Assembly (NCBI RefSeq): GCF_047495875.1
Contig: NC_092497.1
Span: 27,037,889 to 27,101,888, forward strand
DNA: 64,000 nt
From: Pithys albifrons albifrons
Taxonomy: Eukaryota; Chordata; Aves; Passeriformes; Thamnophilidae
Reading direction: 5' to 3'
Part shown: one piece after another, positions 26,019 through 38,266 of the stretch
How positions within the stretch are numbered: position 1 is the stretch's first letter
Layout: each line of letters opens with the position of its first letter
Translations under genes and position numbers: made by a program
Notes under the pieces: generated by a model
The model's database searches: none
What the model was told of the DNA's origin: nothing
What the model saw: the letters and a program-made list of their open reading frames with translations, nothing else

Positions 26019-29000
26019 AAGAGAAGGAAGTACAGCGGCGGTAAACAAATATAAGATCCCATTGTGACAGCGACTTAGAATCACCAGGAGACCAATTAAC
26101 ACCTTTTTGTTCGGATTAACCATTATGATGTTTGCAAGCAAGAGCCTTAAATTGGTACTTTCTTGTAGTTCAAAGTGTGACTACATTTCAGTTACAAGGG
26201 AAGTGGAGATCAAAGCTCCCAGAACTAACAATTACATGAAGGTAAATTCCATCTGATGTAGGAAGCAGCAGAAACCTCCGAAGAACAGCAAACAGCCTGT
26301 CCGGGAGCAGCCCGTCGGGTGTGAGCCACACAAAAGGCGGCTTTCAAAGGCAGAAACGCCTCTCGGCCGGCTTGGGATGGGAATGGATGGGTTGGACCGG
26401 CCCCTTGGAAACCACTCTGTTGTGTGGGGATGTTCTCTGCTGTGTCAGCAGCTCCATTATGAAGCTTTTTATTTTCTGAGGTTCATCACTCCGCTGAACC
26501 AGTGCTAATACGTAGCATAGAAATTCTGTGTAGGATCTCTGTGCTCAGCTGGGAATTTTAGAGGTAATTAAGGAGGAAAAAACTCACTGTGCTATATTTG
26601 GTGACTGGTTTATTTCCTTGGTGTTGGTCCTGTGCCCGAGAGAAGAGGTTAGGGGGTGGATAAGAGTAATAGAATTCTTCTCATTGCCTCCATGTTCCTC
26701 TTGATGCCTTGCAGTGATAGTTTGCCAATGAGAAACTTGCATTTAATTAAATAACTCTGGAAATAGTGGAAGTTTCAGCTTTGAAGTAGTGTGCACTTAG
26801 ATGATATTGTCTCTAATTTAGACTTTTATCCTAAAGTAGAGGGGACTTTCTTAGTTAAAATACAAACAAAGGAAAAAAAGGCTTCACGCTATGAGTAAAT
26901 GGTTACAATGTTTTAGTGTTTTTATGACTCCATAATGGTTTCATTTAATTTTTTATTTTTGCCGAACAACTATGAGAGGTGTAAGTGGCAGCTGAAAAAG
27001 CTGTAAATTTGCACTGCTTTAAAGAATAACAGGTTATATAAGGAGGAAAAAAAACAACCAAAGAAAACACGGAAGATTTTTCAAAAAAATCTTACATTTT
27101 GCATTCTGTCACTTCTAAAGCTTAATATTTCTTTATATTTTTACCCAGCTTGATTCAGTAGAGGGTCAAAGTGAAGGAAAATGTGTAGACAAAACAACAA
27201 AAAAAGGTGTGCTTTTTTTGTTGACGCATGAATGAAAATTACATAGCACAAGTATACCTATCTTGAAAATGAAATAAATTATTAAGATCCCTACAAATGA
27301 CACTGCAACTACTCTCCTTCTAGTTAGAAGCTTGGAACATTTCACTCCATAAGGAGTCTCCTCACTGTTCTCTCAGGCTGCAAAAGTTGTTTTCCTTCAA
27401 AAACTGGGCATCATGAAATAACAAGCTAACACTTCAGTATGAGGTTGACTCACCTGTTTTCTCTCAACTTGTGTTCAGTTGATCACCTGTTTTCCTGTCA
27501 GCTTTCTGAGTCAGATAAAATATATGTCATACAATTAAATATTTATTGTGTCCTCAGGGTACTTTGTGTGAGATCTGCACTCAGTTAGAGAAGGTACATG
27601 CTAGCTAAACTAGTCCAGAAAGCTGCAACAACAGCCTAAGTACAGCTTGATTCAACCTCTTTTCAATTTAACTTGACCTAACAGGAAATAGTATGAATAC
27701 AACCATGTACAGTGTGTTTTTAATGATATGAGGTTTGAATCAATTTAATTAACCTAGTTTAAATCAAATACTAGTTACAATACTGAAACTTTTTTTTCTC
27801 AAATGTGTTTATTACAAGAAAAGGATTTAGGCCAAGATATATTTCCTCCCTTCTCTTGGTCAATGCAGAGATTATCTGTCACCTTCTTGATCTGGAAAAG
27901 AATACCAGAGGCCACTGATTTTACACATAAAACATCCATATGGGAACAAGAAAAACTATTCCTACAAAAACTAAATTATTTCTAGGTAAGTTCCCCTCCC
28001 TCCTCATCTGTCCCAGTTTGTCATTCTTGTTTTGGGAAAATCTGCTAAAATGTTGACTGTCAAGTTACTGTTCATCAACGTAATTTAACTTTTTGAATGT
28101 AATGAACGTTTATCAGGCTGTTAACCCTTTTTCTGCCTCCTTGAACTACTGACATGCTGCTGGAGCATTTGTGGGGCTAAGCTGGTAACTCTAGCCAGCC
28201 AGGGACAGGCTTCGTGAGCCCACAGGAATGCATAGGGTTGCTGCCAGAGTGCCTCAGGCTGACACTGGCAGACCTTTTCTCCAGTCAAGTCTCTTGTCCC
28301 TTGGGTAGCACAGCAGCATGGTGCTTCAATCAAGTCCAGACACAGCTTGCCATCAAAAGAACTTATGATGCTCATGAGGTGAAGAGAAAAGGAATTTTGA
28401 CACATCTGTGATAAAAATCTCAGGGTTTCTTTTCCCTATAAGGGCAAGCCAAACAAAAGAGACCACTTGCTACTGAGGGGGCAACCCTCAGTGTGTGTGC
28501 TGGAGGACTGTCCATCCTGAGGGTCGATGGGTCACCACTTGGACATGCTCTTAGTCCCTGGGAGCATAGTCGTCATGAGCCATCCCTCCCTGAAGCTGGG
28601 GGACCCACAACAGGAAGGTAGGTGTGCCCTTCCCTCTTCCCTGCACGAAAGGCTGTTTTTAAACACAGCAAATCTAATGTTTAGGTCAGGTTGATGTTTT
28701 GACATAACCAGACAAAAGCCAGGAAATGTACACTTTGTGCTGATTCTGGGCACCTTGCTGACTCTCACGTATTTGTTTTAACAACAGTGCTAGCTAAGGG
28801 TTGGATTTGACTTCAGAATTTCCTGGCTTATGTCAGTTTGCCTTACAGCCATAACCTGGTTTGAACATATTTCTTTCTGTATTTAATATTAATGCTGGAA
28901 GTGCTATTTACAATAGCCATCTTCTAATGAGTGGGAAAGAGTACAAAGCTTTTCTGGAGGGGGAACATAAAGTGTTTGAAACTGGTAACAGGCATAGGGA

Positions 29001-32000
29001 TTGTTGGCAGAGGATCACTTATAATAAATTATTTTTTTGTTTTTACTCATCAAGAGGTCAGTCTCATATAAAAAGAACACTTCTTTCTTTTTTTAGATGT
29101 TCTTATCTTAAAAAGGGCTACTCTTTTACTTACTGCCTTGCAGAGGCAGAGGGGAATTATTTGTATCAAAGAATGATCAAAGAATGATTATGAAGCATGT
29201 CTTAAAAGACCATGTGAAAATAAAGAGTATGTTTGTTGGGACACGTAAAGGAAGAACTCTTGCTTAGTTCAGTGATGAATTGGATGGTAACAGCTCTTAA
29301 TGACTCTTTTTAAAACTTTTCCCCTCTGAGGCCTGAGTATAAAAATTTTCAGTCCTCTTGGAAGTTAATGGGAAGTTCCCTCTTACATGAATTTGGCAAA
29401 ACTCATGCTTCTCTTGAAACCAATAACGTTGATCACTGTAGATGACTTCCCAGTAATGTATTGTCACACAGGTTGCATCTGGAGCAGTATATTATAAGCA
29501 GAAACTGAGACAGAAGTATGTAATTGCTTATTCTGTGACCATTCTTTTCTGTTACAAATGTGGCTGTCCAGAAATTCAAAAAATTAAAGGCAGCATGCAG
29601 AAAAAACCAACTCATCAGAAAAAAACTGAAAGAAGACAACAGAAGATGACTCTGAATTCTCGTAGAAAATGAGATGAATGCCACAGCTGCTGAGTTGCAG
29701 GTTCTGTGACCTTCCTCTCTGCTTCTGAAAAAGGTCTTGTATCAACTTTGCACTATCAATTCCTTATGGTATTTTCTCTCATGTAAGGTGTCCATAGGGT
29801 GCAGGAGGGCAGATGTGTCAGAATTCCTTTCTGTGCAATTCTTCCACCTTGCGATTGAGTTAGCTTTTCTTTTTTTTTCCCTTTTTTTCTGTGTTTTCAA
29901 TGAGAGAAGATTCCTCTTGTCCTTTGCTGAGATAGCTTTAATAGAGCTGCTTAGGAGAGAAATGTTTTCTCTCCTCTCTTGTCAGCCAATCAGAGGAGTT
30001 GCCTAGAAAGCTTAGAGAAAGAGCCCCCTGCAGCTGCCTTAGTTTCTGATGCTAAATGACTTGCCTTAGTCCAGCCATCCTTGGTCTCTTCTGGGACTGT
30101 AATGCTCAGCACAAATTCAAGTAGTTTTCATCTGGTGGAGGCTTTACAGTATTTTACAATATAGTGATTATTAATGTAGAATATTAAATGGTAAACAGAG
30201 TCCACATGGCATGTACTCCTGCTCTGCTTCTGTCATTATTGGTACTTGATTGTTTCAGCACAGCTATAATTTGCTGTTATTTAGACCATCAGCCAGCCCC
30301 AGGGTTGTGGAGCCCCTGTCAGGAAACGTCCAGAGTGGGATCCAGCTGAGCCGGTTTTCTGGAGGAATAAGGTTTTATTCTCCCAGGCAGACATCATGAC
30401 CAATTGTGGAAGGCTGGCAGGGCAGAAAACAGACACAGGGCTTGACATTGCCTGCAGAGATTGTGCTCAGACCCTAGAAATACAGAAATTGTCATTTACT
30501 TGTTAGCCACCTGCTGGCAGAAGCTCAATTTCCCTTTGTTTTGAGCTAAAGGCTCCCTTTCCCTCTCTGAGCTCTTAAAGGCTTCTCCATAGGACCAAAA
30601 TAAGGGGTTTCTCCATAGAAGAAAAGGACTTTTGGACAATGGGTAGAGTTACAAAGGATTGAATGACAGGCTTCCTCTCCCTGACAAGCAGCTGGAGTAA
30701 GGAGCCTTTGAGGGTGCAAATAGAAATCATTGTGCTGGGTGTTTGTGGAGTCACTTATTCATTAGATCTCTTTTCACTAAGTTAATGAACTTATGCAGAC
30801 TGATCCTGTTTCTAATTCAGTTGGTGTCAGTCACAGTTCTGCAGAGTTTGGGACAGATCACTGGATTTCTAAACTAATCCCACTCAGGCCACTGAGTTTT
30901 ACTTGCATACTGGTGCTTGGCTGAGGTGATTATCATTCAAACTTTGCTTCATAAAGGCATTCAAACTTCATAAAAGCATGGGGAGAGGAGAATTCCAGAG
31001 TTTAGCAAACCACTTTGTTAGACTATTTTGAGTTTATCTGCCTTCACCTTTTCCCTATTGCATCTTGTTTTGTGTTTCACAACTGGATAAAAAAAGTGAT
31101 CTAACATTCTGCACTACTCACTATAATAGAGTTCTTCACAACTGTACTTTTTTCTTATTACTTTTGTGATTCTTTGCTGCCTGCTCTCCAGTTTCACAAT
31201 GTCCCTTAAAAGGAGAGAGTTTACAGCAGCACTTCATACTCAAGAAAAATTGTGACCCACTTTGAAAGCTATGGAAGGAGAAGGACTTCCTCCTCTTTTT
31301 GTCTGTTTTTGTCTTCCTCCTCTTTATCTGTTGTAGCTATGTATTTTCTGTCAACTTTGGTTTTGTCCCTTATGTTCCCTGTGAGTTGGTTTAATTTGCT
31401 CATCCTGCACAATTTTAGCTTAGCCATCCTTCACCTATCTCATAAAGAAAAAAGAAAAATTTTCTACTAGTGAATCAGCTCAGGAAGAATTTTAACATGT
31501 GCTGAGGGACTAGGAACAAGCAGACAAAGCAGGAGTGAGAGGAGGGAGGAGAAAGAAAGTGGGGTGACAGCAGATGCTGAGATTCACTTAACTCGAGTAT
31601 TTTCTTGATAATCCTGGTAAGTGCTTCTGAGAAGCACACATGCTGATCAAAATGGCAGGATCCAACTATGAAGTCAAGTATGTTTTATTTCAGACGTTGG
31701 CAGCTGAAAGTTCTCAACCAGAGACCTGATCTGCAGACATGGCTGTGTAGGATTAAAACTGAGGTAAAGTGGCTAAAGCCATGGAAACATAGTAGGACTT
31801 TGTAGAGGCTGATCTTGTACACAGATACCTGAGCTTCCTTACTGGATGCTTGATGGAGATCTTGACTCTCCAGGAGATGAGCTGATACCCTGAGGCCCTT
31901 GCATGTGGTTTTCACTTGGCTAAAAGTTGTACTGCTCCTCCTATTTAAATGAGTATGGGTGACTAACTTTAAAATATTTAACATATAGGATCATTCCTAA

Positions 32001-32075
32001 TATCTAGAGGTACTGAAGGGTTTGGTCTTAAAGATCCAGTATGCAGATTATGTGCATTTTGTGGCTGATCTATGT
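26019..32075. other. non-coding, with a small CpG-richer patch at 26270-26410
   Basis: No gene. At 26270-26410 there are about ten CpG within 140 bases, which is unusual for this AT-rich window. A T/C-rich tract lies at about 29870-29890. The segment 28120-28770 is somewhat GC-richer but I recognise nothing in it. The region 30290-30520 could be an old LTR (an AATAAGGTTTTATT word), but the evidence is too weak to call. Confidence 0.45.
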
Positions 32076-32182
32076 GTATCTATATGTGCATATATATATA
32101 CATACATACATACTTACATATATATACATACATATATACATACATACGTATGTATGTGTGTGTGTGTATGTGTATATATATA

Positions 32183-32238
<56 letters not shown>
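32076..32238. repeat. compound microsatellite (TATG/TACA, TG, TA)
   Basis: Alternating pyrimidine-purine sequence: TATATA, then (CATA)n and (TATG)n, (TG)n at about 32188-32214, then (TA)n up to 32238. The (TA)n end is directly fused to the 3' side of the SINE copy that follows. All ORFs translated here (HIYIYIYV type) are artefacts of the repeat. Confidence 0.9.
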
Positions 32239-32389
32239 CGGCCGAGCGAGCTTGGACGGTGACAGTGAAATCCTCAGAACTAGAACCTACAGCCCCTGGT
32301 ATTCCCAGGAGGTCTCCCATCCAAGTACTATCTGGGGCTGACCCTGCTCAGCTTCTGAAATCTGACAGTATTGGGTGTCAGGGTGGCAT
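32239..32389 (-). mobile_element. 5S-rRNA-derived SINE, copy 2 (antisense, 3'-truncated)
   Basis: On the minus strand the 5S-like head runs from about 32389 to 32283 and keeps the AGCAGGGTCAGCCCCAG and TTGGATGGGAGACC blocks. It is followed by only about 44 bases of the shared body, ending in CCAAGCTCGCTCGGCCG. The element then passes straight into the (TA)n microsatellite. I found no target-site duplication, so the right end is set by similarity to 5S rRNA (CAGGGTGGCAT near the 5' end of 5S). Confidence 0.8.
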
Positions 32390-34312
32390 TTAACTGCCCA
32401 AATATTACTGTACTGCAAAGAAAAAGTACTGCTGGGCATAAGTTTACAAATCTTGTTCTCAACTGGGCCAGCTGAGGGATTACTTGTTTACTGATGCTGA
32501 AAGAGCTGTGTATTGCAATGTCTTAAGAAAAGCTTTCTTCACTTTGTAAAGCAATCTCTGTGCAATTGGTTCATGATCCTGCGAAGCAGGCAGCTGGTTG
32601 ATGGTGTTTCATTGAGCTTTAATGGAGGAAAGCCAGGTCTAAAGAAAATTAGTGTAGTGGTATCAAATGTTTTAATAAGATATAGACTTTCTATAAGCTT
32701 AACCTTTGTAAAAGTTCTTTCAAAAAAGAAATGTCAAAGAAAACACTCTCTTGAGTGACTTCATTTTAGTCTAAGGCCAAATAAGTCATAGTGTAAGAAG
32801 TTGCTTACTGAGGTCAAAGAGCCAAAAAGCTAAAGAATATGGAATATGCAGCTTTTTATTGTTTCTGTAAGGAAATAAAAATACATGTTCCGCTAATGAA
32901 AACAGTCCATCAGTCTTTTGAAAGCCTACTGCCTTTACAGTCATTTGGTGCTACCTCATTTAGAAGCCAGACTTGATTGGGGTGTTATGCTCTCCTTTTG
33001 AATGAATACAGCCTGATCAGTCTTTATTTGATTATTATTAAGCTGAAACTGAACAATGATTCTTTACCTGTGTTTATCTTGGCATTTTACTGCTTCTATT
33101 TCAGATATGAAAATTTATTTTTGTTTATTTCTTCTTCCAGCAATAGCAGTTAGGCTAATATACATTATTGCTACTTTTTATAAATCTTGCTGAACTTTGT
33201 AAATTATTTGGCTTAGGAAGATTATTATAAAATGCAATTTTCAAGTTATTTTTGAAGTATTGTTTAGGAACAGTATGCTTAGGTTTAAGGTTTTATTTGA
33301 TATGAACTAGAGGAAATAGATTTGCCACAAAGCAAATCTTGCCTATTAAAGAAGATTTTAGTTTTCAGTGCACAGAGCATCATCACAAAACTTTGAATAT
33401 TAATACCCATTTCATTGCCCTTGGGAAAGGTGCTTTGCTCAGGGTTGCCATGCTGTGCTTTATTTTGTGCAGTGTGTAAGAAAGACATGAAGAGATCGGT
33501 TCTACAACTTCCTAATTCAGGGTCTGAGTTGAAGTGTAGGTTAGATGCATTGTATATATTTTGAAACATTAGAAACCTTTTCAGCTTGCAAGTTGATGAA
33601 ACCATGAGTAAGTTCAGAATGCTATTGGTTACTGCAAGTTTAATATCTAATTTATCAATACAGTTATTTAGCACCAAGAAAACCACTTCTCGGTTTAGGA
33701 AGAAGTATTTTGGCTCACACAGCCTAGCACTGTTGGAAGCTGGCGACAATCATGTCAGCCTGTGATGCACAGATGTGACACAGGCAGCAGAAGGTTAATC
33801 TGTCTCAGGAAGGAAGATGCCAAGAATGTGGTATACTTAAAATTACTGGTCAGGAGAAAGAAATATAGTATTTGAAATAATTAGAGGAATGGATTTACTG
33901 TGAGTGTGTTTATGGAACCACACACGTGTAAATTACAAGCCAGTTTGTTTTCCCTAATCTTGTAATCCCAAATTCTTCTACAGCCCAACTCTATTTGGTT
34001 CTAGCCAAAGGCAGTGTGACTGACAACTCACAGAATTATTCATCTTGGGTAGGATTTCAGCTGTGGTTTTACAAAGTTGGAAGATAATAGTAATCTCTGA
34101 GTTATGTTGTTACCAAATCTTGCAGTCCAAAATGTTTAGGTTCTCAGTACTGATGTTTGTAAGTATCTTTGTAAGAGAGCGATCAGGATGACTTTTTATC
34201 TTTGTACAATGCTCAGTCTGTCTTGATTTTAAGAAGCTTCTGTCTTAGATAGCTTGCAGTTTCAGCATTTCCTTTTGTACTATAAGGGTTGCATTTTATC
34301 TTGCCTTTTTGA
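32390..34312. other. non-coding, no gene recognised
   Basis: It includes a 154-codon minus-strand ORF (33285-33749) in AT-rich sequence. There is no recognisable domain and I regard it as chance. No repeat identified. Confidence 0.5.
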
Positions 34313-34505
34313 ATCATAGAATATCCTGAACTGGAAAAGACCCACAAGGATCATTGTTTCAGTGACCAACCATCCTTTGGGTGAAGGACCTTTTCCTACT
34401 ATCCAAACCTAAACCACCCCAATGAAGATTCATGTCAGTCCCTCTGGTGCTGTTACTAGTCAGCACAGAGGAGAGATCAGTAGTCTGTTGGGTCCTTAAC
34501 TAGCA
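34313..34505 (-). mobile_element. CR1: CR1 LINE 3' fragment, antisense
   Basis: It starts GAATCATAGAATATCCTGAA, then GACCCACAAGGATCATTG, which is the reversed CR1 3' terminus. It then jumps to the ACCATCCTTTGGGTGAAGGA and CCTTTTCCTACTATCCAAAC part of the family and ends near CAGCACAGAGGAGAGATCAG. The jump shows an internal deletion of roughly 150 bp compared with other copies. Confidence 0.85.
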
Positions 34506-34996
34506 AAACTTTCATCAGGAAAAATGTCTTATGGATACATAGAAATCCCATTGCCCTTCTCAATCTATATTTCTGCAGGATAGTAGGATGCTTAGTTTCC
34601 CCATGTAGTCAAGGGGCAAGAAGTAAGAGACTTGGTCAAAGTCATCCGTGGTGGTTGTAAGGTGGTGAACCTGCATCTTCCAAAGCTTTCACCTTTGCTG
34701 CTGCTTTGCATCATTAACAGTAACTCAGCTCTGTGTGAATTGGCTATGTTGGGGTTGTCTTTTCATCAAGAGAATAACTCTACCTTTTAATCTTCTGAAG
34801 CAGTCCTTTTAATCTTTTAAACCTATTCAAATTAGGCTCAATGCACAAGGTGCCAGAAACAGCTCTGGGAGTCAAAAATCTACCTATGGGAATATGGGGT
34901 CCCTCTGTACAACAGTGAAATTGAAAATGGTCACTGTGAATGCTGGATTAAGATGTTTTCCTTTGTATCCCCTGCCTTCATTCTATTATTTGTGTT
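34506..34996. other. non-coding, no feature seen
   Basis: About 490 bases between a CR1 fragment and an LTR. No ORF or repeat recognised. Confidence 0.5.
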
Positions 34997-35505
34997 TGTC
35001 CTGGTTTTGGATGGGATAGAGCTAGCTTTCTTCATAGTAGCTAGTGCAGTTCTGTGGTTTATATTTAGCACACTGATGTTTTAGTTGTTGTTGAGCAGAG
35101 CTTACCCTTTCCAGCTTTTCATGCTCTGCCAGAGAGGAATCTGGGAGTGCACAAGAAGTTGGAGGGGACACAGCCAGGACAGCTGGCCCCAGCCAGCAAA
35201 AGGGATGTTCCATACCATATGGCTTCAAGCTGAAGAGTAAAACTGGAGAACTTGGCTAGTGAGAGGGTACCTACTGCTTGGGGACAGGCATCCGTCAGCA
35301 GGTGGTGAGCAATTGCATTCTGCATCACTTGTTTTGCATATTCTTTTTCTAATTATTTTTTTTCCTTCCCTATCTCTATTATTAAACTGCCCTTATTTCA
35401 ATCTATGAGTTTTACCTTTTTCCTGATTCTCTCCTTCATCCAACTGCGGGGTAGTGAATGAAAGACTATGTGGTGTTTAGCTGTGAACAAGATTAAACCA
35501 CAACA
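34997..35505 (+). mobile_element. solo LTR, avian ERVL-like
   Basis: It begins TGTCCTGGTTTTGGATGGGA and ends TTAAACCACAACA, the usual TG...CA ends of the common avian ERVL-type LTR. The internal word CACTGATGTTTTAGTTGTTG is typical of the family. A TATTATTAAACTGCCC stretch near 35378 may hold a variant poly(A) signal. The flanking 5-mers GTGTT and GTACT agree at only three positions, so the duplication is either decayed or not real. There is no internal retroviral sequence next to it, hence a solo LTR. Confidence 0.85.
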
Positions 35506-36101
35506 GTACTGGTACAGGTTGCAATGTGTAGTGAGTAGGCAGGATACCGTCTGACGTTTTCAAACATCTCATCACCTGAGTCACAAATATTACAGAAAGT
35601 CCTTGCCCTCAATATCAAAGTAAGAGTTAGTGCAAAATGCAGAGGTGTAAAGAGTATCTTCTTTAATGAGATTGTTCAGATTTTCAGCAGTATGTTTCCA
35701 GAATGCTGGAGTACAGCTCTATGGTATTGCTGAATGTAATTTAGGCTTCAATTAAAGGCTGGCAGGCATGGGTATTCTCTAACAGGAAATAAATACAGCT
35801 CCTTTGTTTAAAGCATCAAACTACTAGACCAAGCAATTTTCAGCAAAAACTGGTCAGGATGATGGTTTTACTTTGAAAACTGAAACGGGATGGAAAGTTT
35901 GAATTCAGGAAGAGCTTTTCCAAGGTTGCCAGGTGCTGTCTTACTGCAGAAAATGCATAAATGATGCAGATGGAAGTTTGTCCAGATTACAGGAGACAAT
36001 AGCATTTTGAATTATGCCAGTCATGCCAAGTAGAAGCAGCAAGATTCACGGAAGTTGGTTTTAATAGATCTGTGCTAATATTTGGCATTTCATAATATTG
36101 T
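35506..36101. other. non-coding, no feature seen
   Basis: About 600 bases between the LTR and SINE copy 3. Nothing recognised. Confidence 0.5.
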
Positions 36102-36114
36102 AGGTTATAATCAA
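36102..36114. repeat. target-site duplication, left copy (5S-SINE copy 3)
   Basis: AGGTTATAATCAA is repeated without mismatch at 36427-36439 on the other side of the SINE. Confidence 0.9.
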
Positions 36115-36426
36115 GGCAGTTTAATGCCTCCCTGATGCCTGATCCCATCTGATCTCAGAAGCTGAGCAGGGTCAGCCCCAGTTAGTCCCTGGATGGGAGA
36201 CCTCCTGGGAATGCCGGGGGCTGCAGGTTCTAGTCCTGAGTACTTCACTGTCACCGTCCAAGCTCGCTCAGCCATGGCAGATGAACCTGAGGAGTTAAAG
36301 GGTGGGGCCAGTTTTGCACATGCTGTGCCTCACCTGAAACATCCATTGCGTAGGCTGGAAGGGCACACCCACCTGGGGAGAGCCCTTTCCAAAATCTTCA
36401 TTCGGGAAGCCGAGCCATGTATAGAA
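36115..36426 (+). mobile_element. 5S-rRNA-derived SINE, copy 3 (sense, complete ends)
   Basis: Element of 312 bp between perfect 13-bp duplications. The head, 36115 to about 36231, is 5S rRNA-like: GATCCCATCTGATCTCAGAA, GCTGAGCAGGGTCAGCCCCA, then GGATGGGAGACCTCCTGGGA. These include the pol III internal promoter region of 5S genes. The second domain (about 36232-36405) is shared with copy 1: CACTGTCACCGTCCAAGCTC, GGTGGGGCCAGTTTTGCACA, GGCTGGAAGGGCACACCCAC. Near 36405 the copies diverge; copy 3 seems to lack about 85 bp of the copy 1 tail. An 80-codon ORF across the element is incidental. Confidence 0.88.
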
Positions 36427-36439
36427 AGGTTATAATCAA
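36427..36439. repeat. target-site duplication, right copy (5S-SINE copy 3)
   Basis: AGGTTATAATCAA, identical to 36102-36114. Confidence 0.9.
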
Positions 36440-38266
36440 TAGTTTGCCTGACATTTTTTGGCAGTGGTTTCATGTTTCCCAGACTACATATCTTGAGAGA
36501 CAAAAGCATAAAACTAACTTGGACAGAGTAAATAAAGTGGGGGGAAATGTTATTTTAAAGTTTCGGAAGTGTCTGAAAGTTTGGTTGTGTGAATGAGGTA
36601 CCAAACTTTTAACTCTTCTATACACTGGAAGACTCTCCTTTGCAAATCTGCCTAGAATAAGGCTACTGGTGTGAGAGACTCTCATCTATTTTCAGAGCAG
36701 GCATAAAGTTTGTACAGACATTGACATGATATGTATCCCTGGAGGAGATTCTTCAATTTTTATTATCAATCTGTAGGGGATAAGGTAGGCTGTTGATGAC
36801 ACAGAATGCTTCACTGCTCTAAGTAGTGGATGACCAAATTCTGATTAAAAAAATCAACTGTAACTTCTATTCTAATTGAGGTTCAGTAGTGCTACACACT
36901 TGACACTGTGTGAATCTTCTCTAATAAACAAAACTACTGTGGTTGAGAGCTCACAATTTGTGAAAAAGATTTTTTAAGAATCCAGACTCCAGAGATCCCG
37001 AGTTCTTGCTGATTTTGAAGATAATTTTGACTACCAGTTGCAAAGAATGGAGCACAGTTCACTATCAACTCAGACGTCTGAATATTCCAGTTACAAAGTT
37101 TGCCTTGGTGTTGTGAAAGTCCTTATTAAATTCTTATCTGAGAGTGGTGTGGTGTCTTTTTTAATGAGCTAAGTCAGCTCAGAGTATCTAGACCAAGACT
37201 ATTTTCCACAGGATGACACGCCTTGACACTTTGGTGAGTATTCATTGTGTCAGTCCTTTTTAATATGGCACAGAGTTAAAATGTATTTCTATTACATCAG
37301 TGTACCATGAAGTGTGTATTTTGTATTCCTCTCCACCGTCTATGTTTATGTGTCATATCATAACCCTTGAAACTAAGAAAAAGCCTGATTTTCCAAAGGA
37401 TTTGTATTGTGTGTGTCCTAAACACCACTAACACTCTCTTTACAGTATCTTCTCTTCTTATTGTGACCTTGATGTTGCTCTCTGCAGTGACATTCCCCTG
37501 CACCGGTACCCTCCCAGTTACTCTCAGAGGAATCCAGTTGAGTACTGGTGCACAGTGTCTGAAAGCTTAACATGTGCAGATCAGCTGGCTAGAACTTTTG
37601 TGCTTATGGGCTATCTGGATGAAGCCTCTCTCGTTTGATAAGGAAAAAGTGCCTTTAATTAATTCACTCAAATGGCGATTTAATGTCTTCTATCCTAACA
37701 TGAATTTTCACAGTGTTTCTTGTAGATTTTTATTTCAAAGTCTTCAGCCATATTTGACAGGTACAAGATAGATAAAATTGAAGAAGCTGTTATATGTGAA
37801 GGAGAGATACAGACAGATTGACAATTTAAGGGTGTGAATAGATCTCACTCCCCCAGGAAGCAGCAGAGCAAAGAAACTGAAACTTAGTTGTATGCGTTCC
37901 TTCAACTACTTGTTACTGCAGGCCATTAAAGTTGCATGATGGGAGTGGGATGGGCCAGTGAAGGACAAACATCCACTAAGTCAATATGCCAACAGTAAGG
38001 AGTGCTATGAGGTCATGCCGAAGAATCTGGAAATCAAAAAGTACTACTCTCTGAGACCACAAGTAGTGGATGCTGGCAGAGCGATGGTTGAATGTTTCAA
38101 ACAGTTCTTGCTTACTTTCTCTTATTTCTGTCTTTTGTGTTACTGGATAAACTTGAGAACTGTTTTTTTCTGAAGTGAAGTTTAGGAAATATGACTATAG
38201 ATAGGCTGCTGAGAAGATAAATGATGTAAAAGGCATAGCTGTACAGTGAGGTATACGGTTATTGTG
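36440..38266. other. non-coding, no feature seen
   Basis: Chance-size ORFs only. No repeat recognised. Confidence 0.5.

Noticed and set aside
25893..26141. Lysine/threonine/glutamine-rich ORF on the minus strand
   Set aside because: Encoded by the T/G-rich low-complexity tract.
32022..32393. 123-codon ORF rich in Y, I, H, C and V
   Set aside because: Reads through a TA/TG/CATA microsatellite and the antisense SINE.
33285..33749. 154-codon minus-strand ORF
   Set aside because: No domain recognised and no supporting context; AT-rich chance ORF.
36115..36231. A functional 5S rRNA gene
   Set aside because: Several substitutions in the 5S part, fusion to a second domain and target-site duplications show a SINE. 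Copy 1 also has a deletion in the 5S head.
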